Below are positions 43,029-51,132 of a DNA stretch of 64,000 nucleotides, one piece after another. The stretch is taken from the NCBI RefSeq assembly GCF_050871315.1, contig NZ_JBJLRE010000017.1; one strand, written 5' to 3'. The DNA is from Kineococcus gynurae (lineage in GTDB: Bacteria; Actinomycetota; Actinomycetes; Actinomycetales; Kineococcaceae). The notes beneath the pieces are model-generated. The model saw only the letters and a list, made by a program, of their open reading frames with translations. It was not told the DNA's origin and did no database searches. Position 1 is the stretch's first letter. Each line of letters begins with the position of its first letter. Both the position numbers and the translations under genes were made by a program.

Positions 43029-43620
43029 CCAGGGATCTCCTTCCGGCGAACGCTCGGCCGAGCGTCACCTCGTCGGCGTACTCGAGGTCCCCGCCCACCG
43101 GCAGGCCGGAGGCGAGCCGGGTGACCTTGAGCCCCATCGGGCGCAGCAACCGGGCCAGGTAGGTCGCGGTCGCCTCGCCCTCCAGGTTCGGGTCCGTCGC
43201 GATGATCGTCTCGGTCACCTCGCCGGAGGACAACCGGGAGAGCAGCTCCTTCATCCGCAGGTCGTCCGGGCCGACCCCCTCCATCGGGCTGATCGCCCCG
43301 CCGAGGACGTGGTAGCGGCCGCGGAACTCCCGGGTCTTCTCGATGGCGACGACGTCCTTGGACTCCTCGACCACGCAGATGACGGTCGGGTCGCGCCGCG
43401 GGTCGCGGCAGACGCGGCAGAGCTCCTCCTGGGCCACGTTGCCGCAGATCGTGCAGAAGCGGACCTTGCTCTTGACCTCGGTGAGGATGCGGGCAAGCCG
43501 GGTCACGTCGGCCGGGTCGGCCGCGAGGAGGTGGAAGGCGATCCGTTGCGCGCTCTTCGGACCGACGCCGGGCAACCGCCCGAGTTCGTCGATGAGGTCT
43601 TGGACGACACCTTCGTACAC
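43021..43620 (-). CDS. recR: Recombination mediator RecR
   Basis: A 199-residue RecR, the usual length. Helix-hairpin-helix LPGVGPKSAQRIAFHLL, zinc finger CTICGN...CRVC (about 55-75), and a Toprim domain with VCVVEESKDVVAIEKTREF and EATATYLARLL are in order. It loads RecA on gapped DNA with RecF/RecO. It follows dnaX by 54 bases on the same strand, the standard arrangement. Confidence 0.96.
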   Translation of the reverse strand: MYEGVVQDLIDELGRLPGVGPKSAQRIAFHLLAADPADVTRLARILTEVKSKVRFCTICGNVAQEELCRVCRDPRRDPTVICVVEESKDVVAIEKTREFRGRYHVLGGAISPMEGVGPDDLRMKELLSRLSSGEVTETIIATDPNLEGEATATYLARLLRPMGLKVTRLASGLPVGGDLEYADEVTLGRAFAGRRSLDA

Positions 43621-43674
43621 CGCCTCAGCCTAGGGCGTGGCTCGCAGGGTGTGACGTCGTGGTCACCAGCCCGC

Positions 43675-46056
43675 TCAGCGCTCGTCGCTGGAGATGATCT
43701 TGCCACCGAGGATCTGCTCGACGACCGCGGCGCCCACGAGCTGGGACTCGTCGGCGTCGGCGTCGTCACGGCTGGGGGTGTCGTCCTCGTCCTCGGCCGG
43801 GGCGGGCACGGGGGGAGTCACCCGTTCCTCCCGCGCCGCGGACCGCGGGGCGGACCTCGTCGGGGCCGTTCTCGTCGGGGTGGCGGGCTCGGTCGGGGCC
43901 GGGCGGGTGGCGTCGCTCCCACCCCCGGTCTCCCGGCGGGGTGGCGGTTCGGGGCCTTCGTCCGGGTCGTCGATGGGCGCGTCCGGCGGCGGCACGTCGC
44001 CGTAGGGGTCGTCGTAGGCGGGGGAGGCGACGACCGGCGCGGTCCGTCGCGGGACCGGCGGCGCGCTGGGCTGCGCCGGGGGCACGACCGGCTCCTCGCT
44101 CCGCGCGGTCCCCGGGGCGCCGCCCGACGGCGGGGTCGGGCGACCGACCGGGGCCGCGGGACCGCCCGACCGGGGACCCGCCGGTCGGGCCCCCCACGAG
44201 GCGGTCGAGGGTCGCTGACCGCGCCCCCGGGCGGGACCGCCGGCGGCCGGGGCGTCCCCGCCGTCGGCGCGGCCCTCGACCTTGGCCTGGATGCCGGTGA
44301 CCTCCAGCAGGGCCTCCGCGACGAAGCCCGCGTGGTTGCCCTTGCCGAAGGTCGCGGCGAGCTGCGGGGTCGCGAAGTGCAGCGTCAGCACCCCGTTCCG
44401 GCAGTCCTGCACGGTCGCGTGCTGGGCGATGAGCGACCAGGTGACCCGCTTGAGGCCGCCGAGCGCCCCCAGCACGTCGGTCCAGAGGCGACGGACCGTC
44501 TCGGTCTCGTCGGCACCCCCATCCGTGGCCGGGGGTGGGGCAGCGACAGCGGCGGGGGCGGCACCCGGGTCGGCCGGCTCCCCGGTCGGGGACGACGTGG
44601 GGGCCGGCGAGGGGGTCGGCGAGGGGGCCGGGCGGGCCGGGGGCGGGGTGCCGCCCCCCGAGGGCCGTGGGGCGGGCCACCCACCGCGGCGCGCGGGTCC
44701 GCCCGCCTCGCCCAGAGCCGGGGTGGCGGGCGGCTCGGCGGGGGGCTGGGCGGGGGTGTCCGAGCGGGGCGCGACCGGGGCGTCCGGGGTGGGCGGGGGA
44801 ACCGGCGCGGGGGCGGAGGCGCGCACGGGAGCGTCCCCGGAGGCGACCGGATGCGCGGGGGCCACGGCGGGGCCGGCGTCGGCCCGGGCGGCGGGGACGC
44901 CGGCGGCCAGGCGCCGTTCGACCCGGTCCAACCGGGCACCGAGGCCGCGATCCCCGTCGGCACCGGGCAGCAGCAGCCGTGCGCACAGCAGTTCCAGCTG
45001 CAGGCGGGGCGAGGTCGCCCCGGTCATCTGCTCCAGGCCCGCGGCCACCACGTCGGCGGCGCGGGAGACCTCGGCCGCCCCGAGGTGGGCGGCCTGCACC
45101 CGCAACCGGTCCAGGGCGTCCTCGGGCAGGGCGAGCGCGTCGGCGGCCTCGTCCCCGATGGCGGCGACGATCACCAGGTCCCGGAGCCGCTGCAGGAGGT
45201 CGTCGGCGAACCGGCGCGGCTCCTGCCCGGAGTCCACCACCCGTTCCACGGCCCGGAACACCGTGGCCCCGTCCCCGGCGGCCAGCGCCTCCACCACGTC
45301 GTCGAGCAGGCTGGCGTGGGTGTAGCCGAGCAGGGCCACCGCCAGGTCGTAGGTGACCCCCTCGTCCCCGGCCCCGGCGATGAGCTGGTCGAGGACGGAG
45401 AGGGAGTCGCGCACCGACCCCCCGCCGGCCCGCACGACCAGCGGCAGGACGCCGCGCCCGATGCCCACGCCCTCGCGCTCGGCCAGCGCGGCGAGGTGCT
45501 CGGTCAGCTGGGCCGGCGGCACGAGGCGGAACGGGTAGTGGTGGGTGCGCGAGCGGATGGTGGTCAGGACCTTGTCCGGCTCGGTGGTCGCGAAGACGAA
45601 CTTCACGTGCGGCGGGGGTTCCTCGACGAGCTTGAGCAGGGCGTTGAAGCCCTGCGGGCTCACCATGTGGGCCTCGTCGATGATGTAGACCTTGAAGCGG
45701 TCGCGCGCCGGGGCGAAGGAGGCCCGTTCGCGCAGGTCGCGGGCGTCGTCCACGCCCCCGTGGCTGGCCGCGTCGATCTCGACGACGTCGATGCTGCCGG
45801 GGCCGCCGCGGGCCAGGCTGGTGCAGGAGTCGCAGACGCCGCACGGGGTGGGCGTGGGCCCCTGCTCGCAGTTGAGGCAGCGGGCGAGGATGCGCGCGCT
45901 CGTCGTCTTGCCGCACCCGCGCGGGCCGGAGAAGAGGTAGGCGTGGGTGACGCGCCCCTTGGCCAGCGCCTGGGTCAACGGCGCGGTCACGTGCTCCTGG
46001 CCGATGACCTCCGCGAAGCTCTCCGGCCGGTAGCGGCGGTACAGGGCAGTCGTCAC
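43675..46056 (-). CDS. dnaX: DNA polymerase III subunit gamma/tau
   Basis: A 793-residue clamp-loader subunit. AAA+ domain with YRRYRPESFAEVIGQEHV, Walker A GPRGCGKTTSARILARC, a zinc module CLNCEQGPTPTPCGVCDSC, Walker B YIIDEAHM and sensor 1 FATTEPDK. After the helical domain (to about 380) comes a long Pro/Ala-rich linker (400-490), a tau-like module (RRLWTDVLGALGGLKRVTWS, HATVQDCRNGVLTLHFATPQ) and a second disordered, acidic tail. No frameshift slip signal is visible in the gene, so only the full-length form is expected. GTG 46056 gives the family start. Confidence 0.96.
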   Translation of the reverse strand: MTTALYRRYRPESFAEVIGQEHVTAPLTQALAKGRVTHAYLFSGPRGCGKTTSARILARCLNCEQGPTPTPCGVCDSCTSLARGGPGSIDVVEIDAASHGGVDDARDLRERASFAPARDRFKVYIIDEAHMVSPQGFNALLKLVEEPPPHVKFVFATTEPDKVLTTIRSRTHHYPFRLVPPAQLTEHLAALAEREGVGIGRGVLPLVVRAGGGSVRDSLSVLDQLIAGAGDEGVTYDLAVALLGYTHASLLDDVVEALAAGDGATVFRAVERVVDSGQEPRRFADDLLQRLRDLVIVAAIGDEAADALALPEDALDRLRVQAAHLGAAEVSRAADVVAAGLEQMTGATSPRLQLELLCARLLLPGADGDRGLGARLDRVERRLAAGVPAARADAGPAVAPAHPVASGDAPVRASAPAPVPPPTPDAPVAPRSDTPAQPPAEPPATPALGEAGGPARRGGWPAPRPSGGGTPPPARPAPSPTPSPAPTSSPTGEPADPGAAPAAVAAPPPATDGGADETETVRRLWTDVLGALGGLKRVTWSLIAQHATVQDCRNGVLTLHFATPQLAATFGKGNHAGFVAEALLEVTGIQAKVEGRADGGDAPAAGGPARGRGQRPSTASWGARPAGPRSGGPAAPVGRPTPPSGGAPGTARSEEPVVPPAQPSAPPVPRRTAPVVASPAYDDPYGDVPPPDAPIDDPDEGPEPPPRRETGGGSDATRPAPTEPATPTRTAPTRSAPRSAAREERVTPPVPAPAEDEDDTPSRDDADADESQLVGAAVVEQILGGKIISSDER

Positions 46057-46131
46057 GCGACGAGGTTAATGCTCCCGGCGGACACGGGACCGCGGCCGGT
46101 GGAACCCCTGCTCGGACCGGGGAGGGGGAGC

Positions 46132-46227
46132 GAGGGACCCCCCGTGCACCCGCCAGAGCCCACCTACCCTTGCTGCCTTCCGGCCCTGGGGGGGTTCAGC
46201 GGGATGACGCCGCACGAGGGGTCTGCC
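46132..46227 (-). ncRNA. ffs: Signal recognition particle RNA (small, 4.5S type)
   Basis: The minus strand carries the conserved core GGCCGGAAGGCAGCAAGGGT followed by AGGTGGGCTCTGG, the tetraloop and internal loop that bind Ffh. GACCCC...TGC at the 5' side pairs with GCACGGGGGGTC at the 3' side. Location between dnaX and tRNA-Ser is normal for actinobacteria. Ends are estimated to within a few bases. Confidence 0.9.
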
Positions 46228-46339
46228 CCCACTTTAGGGCATGTCCCGCGGGTCCCCGACCGGCCCGGGACCGGGCGGCTCCCGCCCCCCGGACGCGCTG
46301 CGTCACGACCACCCGCACCGGCTTGGTAGGCTCGTCCAC

Positions 46340-46424
46340 GGAGGATTCGCCTAGTGGCCTATGGCGCACGCTTGGAAAGCGTGTTGGGTTAACGCCCTCA
46401 GGGGTTCAAATCCCCTATCCTCCG
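46340..46424 (+). tRNA. tRNA-Ser(GGA)
   Basis: Acceptor GGAGGAT pairs with ATCCTCC; anticodon stem CACGC/GCGTG encloses TTGGAAA (anticodon GGA). A long variable arm (TTGGGTTAACGCCCTCA) confirms a class II serine tRNA. T arm: GGGGTTCAAATCCCC. No CCA is encoded. Confidence 0.96.
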
Positions 46425-46429
46425 CGCCC

Positions 46430-46465
46430 GAGGCCCGGTCTCCCCGTCAGGGGAGGCCGGGCCTC
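46430..46465 (+). terminator. Terminator after tRNA-Ser(GGA)
   Basis: GAGGCCCGGTCTCCCC (46430-46445) and GGGGAGGCCGGGCCTC (46450-46465) form a 16-bp stem with one mismatch, ending 6 bases after the tRNA. Confidence 0.8.
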
Positions 46466-46471
46466 TATGCT
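46466..46471 (+). promoter_or_regulatory. Likely -10 box for leaderless transcript
   Basis: TATGCT ends 8 bases before GTG 46480 and follows the tRNA terminator directly. There is no room for a ribosome site. Confidence 0.45.
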
Positions 46472-46479
46472 TGTCCCCC

Positions 46480-46776
46480 GTGATCTTCAGTGCGGTCGGT
46501 GACGGACGCCCCTACCCCGAGCACGGGACGTCGGCGGCGGGCTGGTCGGCGGTGCCGCCGCGGCAGGTCCGACTGGCCGATCTCACCACCACGCGACGCA
46601 CGCTCGACCTGGCCGCGCTGCTGGCCGAGGACTCCACCTTCTACGGCGACCTGTTCGCGCATGTCGTGGCCTGGCGGGGGCGGCTGTACCTCGAAGATGG
46701 GTTGCACCGCGCGGTCCGGGCCGCGCTGCACCAACGTCAGGTCCTGCACGCCCGGGTCCTGGAACTGTCCGGCTGA
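46480..46776 (+). CDS. VapB-family-like orphan protein
   Basis: A 98-residue protein starting MIFSAVGDGRPYPEHG with a middle PPRQVRLADLTTTRRTLDLA and ending LYLEDGLHRAVRAALHQRQV. Actinobacterial databases label such proteins VapB-family antitoxins, but no toxin (PIN) gene is next to it, so the label may be wrong. It may instead be a small conserved cytoplasmic protein always placed after this tRNA. GTG 46480 was preferred to TTG 46471 because of the family start and the -10 box. Confidence 0.75.
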   Translation: MIFSAVGDGRPYPEHGTSAAGWSAVPPRQVRLADLTTTRRTLDLAALLAEDSTFYGDLFAHVVAWRGRLYLEDGLHRAVRAALHQRQVLHARVLELSG

Positions 46777-46849
46777 GGACGACGGGTTCTGGCCCCGGAT
46801 CCACGGACGGGTTCCGAGGTCGGTCGTCGTCGATCATGAGGGGGGCGGG

Positions 46850-47497
46850 ATGCAGGAGCCGGGGCGCGGCGAGCGCGGGGTCGCGGGCGAGGACCCGCCC
46901 GAGGGTTCCGACGACGCCACCGGGACGGACGCCCGTGCCGGTGCCGGTGACGGTCCGGGACTCGCCGAGGACTTCGACGAGGTCGACTCCGCCGACCGGC
47001 TGGCCCGTCGTCGGCGCCGCCGGTTGCTGCGCCAGCGCATCGTCTTCGCGGTGCTGGTCCTCGCGGTCGTCGTCGCGGGTGGGATCGCCGCCCTGGTGGC
47101 CACCGACCGGTGGCCGAATTCCCCGGAACCGTCCGCGGGTCCCTCCGCCCCGCCGGCGAGCTGCGCCCCGGTCCGGCTGCCGGCGCCGGCCGAGGTGAGT
47201 CTCACGGTGCTCAACGGCACCGATCGGCGCGGTCTCGCGGCGGCGGTCGCCGGTGAGTTCGGGCAGCGGGGTTTCACGGTGACGCGGGTCGGCAACGCGG
47301 CGGTGGCCCCCGGTCCCGTCCCGGCGGTCGTGCAGTACGGACCGGGGGAGATCGCTGCGGCGCAGGCGGTCGCGGCCCGGATCGAGGGCGCGCAGCTCGC
47401 CGAGCGTCCGGAGGCGGGTGTGGTCCTCGAACTCGGTGACGGGTACGCCCAGCTCCGCGCGGAGGACGCCCTCGCGGTTCCCGCGACGAACTGCTGA
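46850..47497 (+). CDS. LytR_C domain membrane protein
   Basis: A 215-residue protein. A disordered, acidic N-terminus (1-50) ends in RRRRRRLLRQR, followed by one membrane helix (IVFAVLVLAVVVAGGIAALV) and an outer domain with VSLTVLNGTDRRGLAAAVAG and EFGQRGFTVTRVGNA, the LytR C-terminal (LytR_C) domain. Free-standing proteins of this type may help attach teichoic or arabinogalactan polymers to peptidoglycan with LCP enzymes; the role here is inferred. GAGGGGGGCGG lies before ATG 46850. Confidence 0.82.
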   Translation: MQEPGRGERGVAGEDPPEGSDDATGTDARAGAGDGPGLAEDFDEVDSADRLARRRRRRLLRQRIVFAVLVLAVVVAGGIAALVATDRWPNSPEPSAGPSAPPASCAPVRLPAPAEVSLTVLNGTDRRGLAAAVAGEFGQRGFTVTRVGNAAVAPGPVPAVVQYGPGEIAAAQAVAARIEGAQLAERPEAGVVLELGDGYAQLRAEDALAVPATNC

Positions 47498-47517
47498 GAA
47501 CGGCGCGGGGCGGGGGA

Positions 47518-48090
47518 TCAGCCTCCGGCGGCCCCACGGCGGCGGGCTCGGGACGTGGCCAGGGCGCAGCGCAGCAGGTACGCGGGGCTCGGGGGGACCC
47601 AGCCCAGCTGCCGGGCCATCCCCTGGTCGTCGCGCACGGCGCGGTGCTCGACCACCAGGCCGTCGCGCACCCGGAAATGGTGGGACTGCGCGACCGAGAA
47701 CCGCCGACCGGTGGGGGCGAAGGCGCGTTCGATCCCGCCGTCGTCGTTGCGGACCACGAAGTCGCCGGTGTGCCGACCGCTCATGAGCGCGAGAACGACG
47801 ACGACGTCGCCCTGCTCGACCACCTCCTGCACCTCGAACGCGAGGTCGGCGAACGCCGTCGTCAACCACGCCGACGTGGCGCGGAACCCGGCCGGGCCGC
47901 GGGCCCGGCACGCGGCGGGTTCAGCGAGCGCCTCGTGGTTGACCGCCTCGGGGTGGAACACCGCCGCGAACTCCGCGTCCGACGCCCCCGCCATCGCGTG
48001 GACGGCCCGCACCACCGTGCCCGCCGTGGAAGTTCCTGCCGTGCCGGTCGTCGAGGTTCCCGCCGTGGTGCCGGTCATCGTCCCCACCAT
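47518..48090 (-). CDS. SnoaL-like (NTF2-fold) protein
   Basis: A 190-residue protein of the SnoaL/ketosteroid-isomerase-like fold. The first 25 residues are Thr/Gly-rich repeats (TGTTAGTSTTGTAGTSTAGT) of unknown role. The fold starts at AVHAMAGASDAEFAAVFHPE, continues with AWLTTAFADLAFEVQEVVEQ and SHHFRVRDGLVVEHRAVRDD. Function could be polyketide or ester cyclisation or stress. ATG 48090 or ATG 48078 can start it. It diverges from a TetR gene across two operator-like palindromes. Confidence 0.78.
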   Translation of the reverse strand: MVGTMTGTTAGTSTTGTAGTSTAGTVVRAVHAMAGASDAEFAAVFHPEAVNHEALAEPAACRARGPAGFRATSAWLTTAFADLAFEVQEVVEQGDVVVVLALMSGRHTGDFVVRNDDGGIERAFAPTGRRFSVAQSHHFRVRDGLVVEHRAVRDDQGMARQLGWVPPSPAYLLRCALATSRARRRGAAGG

Positions 48091-48095
48091 CCATG

Positions 48096-48132
48096 ACAGT
48101 TCGCTGTACCCGATTTGAGGACAGTAGGCTGT
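48096..48132. promoter_or_regulatory. Twin ACAG-N4-CTGT operators
   Basis: ACAG-TTCG-CTGT (48096-48107) and ACAG-TAGG-CTGT (48121-48132) are two palindromes with identical arms, 25 bases apart centre to centre, in the divergent promoter region of the SnoaL-like and TetR genes. The spacing of about 2.4 helical turns puts them near one face of the DNA. Confidence 0.6.
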
Positions 48133-48168
48133 ATCGGACGGGGTGACAAGGGTGGGGAGTGGCGTGGC

Positions 48169-48801
48169 GTGGCCTACGACAACTCGGGACGGGCCGACGC
48201 CGCCCGACGGACCCGGGCGCGGGTGGTCGAGGCCGCCCGGGAGCAGTTGCTGGCCCGGGGGTGGGCCGGCACGACCATCCGCTCGGTGGCCGCGGACGCC
48301 GGGGTGTCTCGCGAGACCGTCTACAAGACGTTCGGCGGCAAGGCCGGGCTGCTCAAGGCCGTCTACGACCGCACGCTGGCCGGCGACGACGCCCCCGTGG
48401 TCATGGCCGAGCGCCCGCTCTTCGCCTCGCTGCGCCGGGCCTCGACCGCGGCCGAGGCCGCGCGCGCGTACGCGGACGTCGCGGCCCACATCGCCGAGGA
48501 GGTCGGCCCCCTGCTACGGGTCGCGCTGTCCTCGCGGGGCGCCGACCCGCAGCTGCGGGAGTTCGCCGAGCAGATCGACGCCGAGCGCCTGGCCGGGGTC
48601 CGGCAGGTCGTCCGGGTCTGGGGCGAGCACGGCTGGTTACGACCGGGACGGACGCCCGAGGCGACCGCCGACGTGCTCTGGACCATCGTCGCGCCGACCG
48701 TCCACGAGTTGCTGCACACCCGCGGGTGGTCGAGGAGGCGCTACCGGGACTGGGTCGAGGAGGCCCTGGGCGCACTGGTCCTCGTCCGGGGCGGGCCGTG
48801 A
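48169..48801 (+). CDS. TetR/AcrR-family regulator
   Basis: A 210-residue regulator with an N-terminal HTH (about 10-60: RVVEAAREQLLARGWAGTTI, SVAADAGVSRETVYKTFGGK) and a helical effector domain (RRASTAAEAARAYADVAAHI; TVHELLHTRGWSRRRYRDWV). GTG 48169 was chosen because GGGGAG lies 9 bases upstream and the extra N-terminus of the longer frame would run through the operators. It probably represses itself and the divergent SnoaL-like gene. Confidence 0.88.
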   Translation: MAYDNSGRADAARRTRARVVEAAREQLLARGWAGTTIRSVAADAGVSRETVYKTFGGKAGLLKAVYDRTLAGDDAPVVMAERPLFASLRRASTAAEAARAYADVAAHIAEEVGPLLRVALSSRGADPQLREFAEQIDAERLAGVRQVVRVWGEHGWLRPGRTPEATADVLWTIVAPTVHELLHTRGWSRRRYRDWVEEALGALVLVRGGP

Positions 48802-48822
48802 GGGGGCTCCGGAAGCGAAGAA

Positions 48823-48849
48823 CCCCCGACCCGGAACCCGGGTCGGGGG
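48823..48849. terminator. Bidirectional terminator between TetR and tRNA-Ser
   Basis: CCCCCGACCCGG (48823-48834) and CCGGGTCGGGGG (48838-48849) form a perfect 12-bp stem with a 3-base loop. It serves the plus-strand TetR gene and the minus-strand tRNA-Ser. Confidence 0.75.
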
Positions 48850-48858
48850 AACTCAGCG

Positions 48859-48945
48859 CGGTGGCGGTGGGATTTGAACCCACGGAGGAGTTGCCCCCTC
48901 ACACGCTTTCGAGGCGTGCTCCTTAGGCCGCTCGGACACGCCACC
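48859..48945 (-). tRNA. tRNA-Ser(CGA)
   Basis: Reading the minus strand: acceptor GGTGGCG pairs with CGCCACC; anticodon stem CACGC/GCGTG with loop CTCGAAA (anticodon CGA); a long variable arm (GTGAGGGGGCAACTCCTCC); T arm GGGTTCAAATCCC. No CCA is encoded. Confidence 0.96.
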
Positions 48946-48987
48946 GTCGGTAACGATACACGTCCGGCGGCCGCCGCCCCGCACCGG

Positions 48988-49440
48988 TCAGGCGCGCCGC
49001 CGCCCGGCCCGGTGCGTCCGGAAGAACTCGTCGAGCAGGCGGCGGCACTCGTCCTCGCGGACGCCACCGACCACCTCGACCGTGTGGTTCACGCGCCGGT
49101 CGCGCACCACGTCGCGCAACGAACCCGCGGCCCCGAAGGCCGGGTCCCAGGCGCCCAGGACCAGGCGCGAGACCCGGGACAGCACGATCGCCCCGGCGCA
49201 CATCGTGCAGGGTTCGAGGGTCACGACGAGGGTGCAGCCGTCGAGGCGCCAGCCGTCACCGCGGGCGGCCGCGCCGGCGCGCAGGGCCAGGACCTCGGCG
49301 TGGGCGGTCGGGTCGCCCACGGCCTCCCGCTGGTTGCGCCCCGCGCCGAGGAGTTCCCCGTCGGGGCCGAGGACCACGGCCCCCACGGGCACGTCGCCGC
49401 TCCCTGCGCACGCGGTGGCCTCGCCCAGCGCCCGTCCCAT
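48988..49440 (-). CDS. tadA: tRNA-specific adenosine deaminase
   Basis: A 150-residue cytidine/deoxycytidylate-deaminase-fold enzyme that makes inosine at the wobble position of tRNA-Arg(ACG), which is also encoded in this window. Zinc and catalytic residues are in TAHAEVLAL and LEPCTMCAGAIVLSR. ATG 49440 gives the family start (MGRALGEATACAGSGD). The frame is open to 49479 and further upstream, but without an ATG, GTG or TTG close by. It follows the associated-protein gene by 36 bases. Confidence 0.93.
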   Translation of the reverse strand: MGRALGEATACAGSGDVPVGAVVLGPDGELLGAGRNQREAVGDPTAHAEVLALRAGAAARGDGWRLDGCTLVVTLEPCTMCAGAIVLSRVSRLVLGAWDPAFGAAGSLRDVVRDRRVNHTVEVVGGVREDECRRLLDEFFRTHRAGRRRA

Positions 49441-49475
49441 CCAGTCCGACCACGCCGGGTCGTGGACCAGACCGC

Positions 49476-50051
49476 TCAGCGCAACGACTCCAGGACGTCG
49501 CCCGCGCCGAGGTGCTCGGCGATCTCGGTGGTGGCGACGGCCGGGTCGCCCGCCTCGCCGGCGATCCGGACGAGGTCCTCGGCGCTGACCCCCAGGTCGG
49601 CCAGCAGGTCCGCGTCCCCGGCCCACAGGTCGGCGGCGACGACCGCCGCCGGGGTCTCCTCCGCGTCGTCGGCCGCTCGGGCCCCGGTGTCGGTGTCGCT
49701 CACGTCGTCCCCGGCGTCGGGGTCCGCCGCCGCGTCACCCGTGGCGGTTCCCGCGGCCGCGGTACGGCGGGCCCCCTCGGGCGGGGGGAGTTCGGCGAAC
49801 AGGTCGGCGTAGCGGGAGCCGGTCGCGGCGATGGCGTCGGAGACGAAGACGCGGACCTCGCCCTCCCGGTCGGCGCGGAGCACGGCGAACCACTCGTCCT
49901 CCCGTTCGAGCACCGCGAGAACCTCGGCCTCGTCCTCGACCGCGTTGCGCAGGAGGTCCCCGACCTCCTCGGGCGGACCCGGCGTGAGGTCGACGTCGAC
50001 GGCGCTCCACCGATCGTCCTCGGCGGTCAGCACGGCGGTGAAGTACGGCAC
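49476..50051 (-). CDS. tRNA adenosine deaminase-associated protein
   Basis: A 191-residue acidic protein found next to tadA in actinobacteria. VPYFTAVLTAEDDRWSAVDV starts it, EDEWFAVLRADREGEVRVFV lies in the middle, a disordered Asp/Ala-rich segment (about 100-140) follows, and it ends with LGVSAEDLVRIAGEAGDPAV. The function is unproven; association with TadA rests on gene order. Two in-frame GTGs (50069 and 50051) can start it; 50051 gives the family opening VPYF. Confidence 0.82.
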   Translation of the reverse strand: MPYFTAVLTAEDDRWSAVDVDLTPGPPEEVGDLLRNAVEDEAEVLAVLEREDEWFAVLRADREGEVRVFVSDAIAATGSRYADLFAELPPPEGARRTAAAGTATGDAAADPDAGDDVSDTDTGARAADDAEETPAAVVAADLWAGDADLLADLGVSAEDLVRIAGEAGDPAVATTEIAEHLGAGDVLESLR

Positions 50052-50134
50052 GCACCCATCGTGGCGCACCCCCGCCCGCGCCCGCCAGTGCGCGGGTGCC
50101 CGTGCTCGGTCTGGGTCCCCGGCCCGGTTATCGA

Positions 50135-50140
50135 TACATT
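50135..50140 (+). promoter_or_regulatory. Likely -10 box for leaderless upp
   Basis: TACATT ends 6 bases before ATG 50147. No Shine-Dalgarno lies between, so the upp message probably starts at its ATG. Confidence 0.45.
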
Positions 50141-50146
50141 TCCGGT

Positions 50147-50782
50147 ATGCGTCTGCAGGTCGTCGACCACCCCCTCCTCGCCCACAAACTCACCGTCCTG
50201 CGGGACGTCACGACCGATTCGCCCACCTTCCGTCGGCTCGCCGACGAACTCGTGACGCTCCTGGCCTACGAGGCGACCCGCCAGGTGCGGGTGGAGGAGG
50301 CCCCGGTGACGACCCCGGTCGCCCCGGCCGTCGGCGTCAAGCTGAGCGCCCCCAAACCGCTGGTGGTGCCGATCCTGCGGGCCGGGCTGGGGATGCTCGA
50401 CGGGATGGTGCGGCTCATGCCGACCGCCGAGGTCGGGTTCCTGGGCATGATCCGCGACGAGGAGACGCTGCAGGCGACCACGTACGCGACCCGGTTGCCG
50501 GACGACCTCTCGGGTCGGCAGTGCTTCCTGCTCGACCCGATGCTGGCCACCGGAGGCACGCTCGTCGCGAGCATCACCTACCTGCTGGAACGGGGGGCGG
50601 TCGACGTCACCGCGATCTGCCTGCTGGCCGCTCCCGAGGGCATCGAGGTGGTCCGCGCGGCGTTCGAGGAGAGGGTTGACGTGACCATCGTCACCGCCGC
50701 GCTGGACGAACGCCTCGACGAGCACGGGTACATCGTCCCCGGGCTCGGGGATGCGGGCGACCGCCTGTACGGCGTCGTCTGA
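50147..50782 (+). CDS. upp: Uracil phosphoribosyltransferase
   Basis: A 211-residue pyrimidine-salvage enzyme that makes UMP from uracil and PRPP. It starts MRLQVVDHPLLAHKLTVLRD, the conserved ILRAGLGMLDG and YYAT-like segments are present as TTYATRLPDD, and the PRPP loop is FLLDPMLATGGTLVASI. The C-terminus binds uracil (YIVPGLGDAGDRLYG). It is usual in length. It pairs functionally with the NCS2 permease at 35460. Confidence 0.96.
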   Translation: MRLQVVDHPLLAHKLTVLRDVTTDSPTFRRLADELVTLLAYEATRQVRVEEAPVTTPVAPAVGVKLSAPKPLVVPILRAGLGMLDGMVRLMPTAEVGFLGMIRDEETLQATTYATRLPDDLSGRQCFLLDPMLATGGTLVASITYLLERGAVDVTAICLLAAPEGIEVVRAAFEERVDVTIVTAALDERLDEHGYIVPGLGDAGDRLYGVV

Positions 50783-50963
50783 CATTTGCGGGTCCTCCTC
50801 CCCGCGCGTCGCGCCTCCTCGCGAGCAGGTTCCGGCATGCTGACCCCGACCATGCCCGGAACCGCCCCGGCCCCGCCGGGACGAGGATCGACCGGGTGTC
50901 CCGGGCCGAGGTGGCCCGGAGACCGGGAGTTCGTGGCGAGCGGTTGAGGAGGGAGGACTCGGG

Positions 50964-51128
50964 ATGAAGTGGCGCAAGGTCCTGTGGTGGGTGCTGATCG
51001 TCTTCGCGGTGTACGCCATCTACCGCGCCCCCGACCAGGCCGCGGATTTCGTGCGCAGCGTCGGGACGGCGATCCGCACGGTGGTCGAGAGCATCGCCAA
51101 CTTCTTCGACGGCATCCTGCGGAGCTGA
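50964..51128 (+). CDS. Small membrane protein, unknown
   Basis: A 54-residue protein: MKWRKVLWWVLIVFAVYAIY forms one membrane helix, followed by a conserved-looking amphipathic helix (QAADFVRSVGTAIRTVVESI) and ANFFDGILRS. GAGGAGGGAGGA directly precedes ATG 50964, a very strong ribosome site. It stops 5 bases before the PH-domain gene, so the two are likely one unit. Proteins of this form occur in actinobacteria but the function is unknown. Confidence 0.75.
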   Translation: MKWRKVLWWVLIVFAVYAIYRAPDQAADFVRSVGTAIRTVVESIANFFDGILRS

Positions 51129-51132
51129 CGAC

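Noticed and set aside
42937..46329. A very long open frame on the plus strand opposite recR and dnaX
   Set aside because: It mirrors the dnaX and recR codons, shows no motif, and runs through the SRP RNA.
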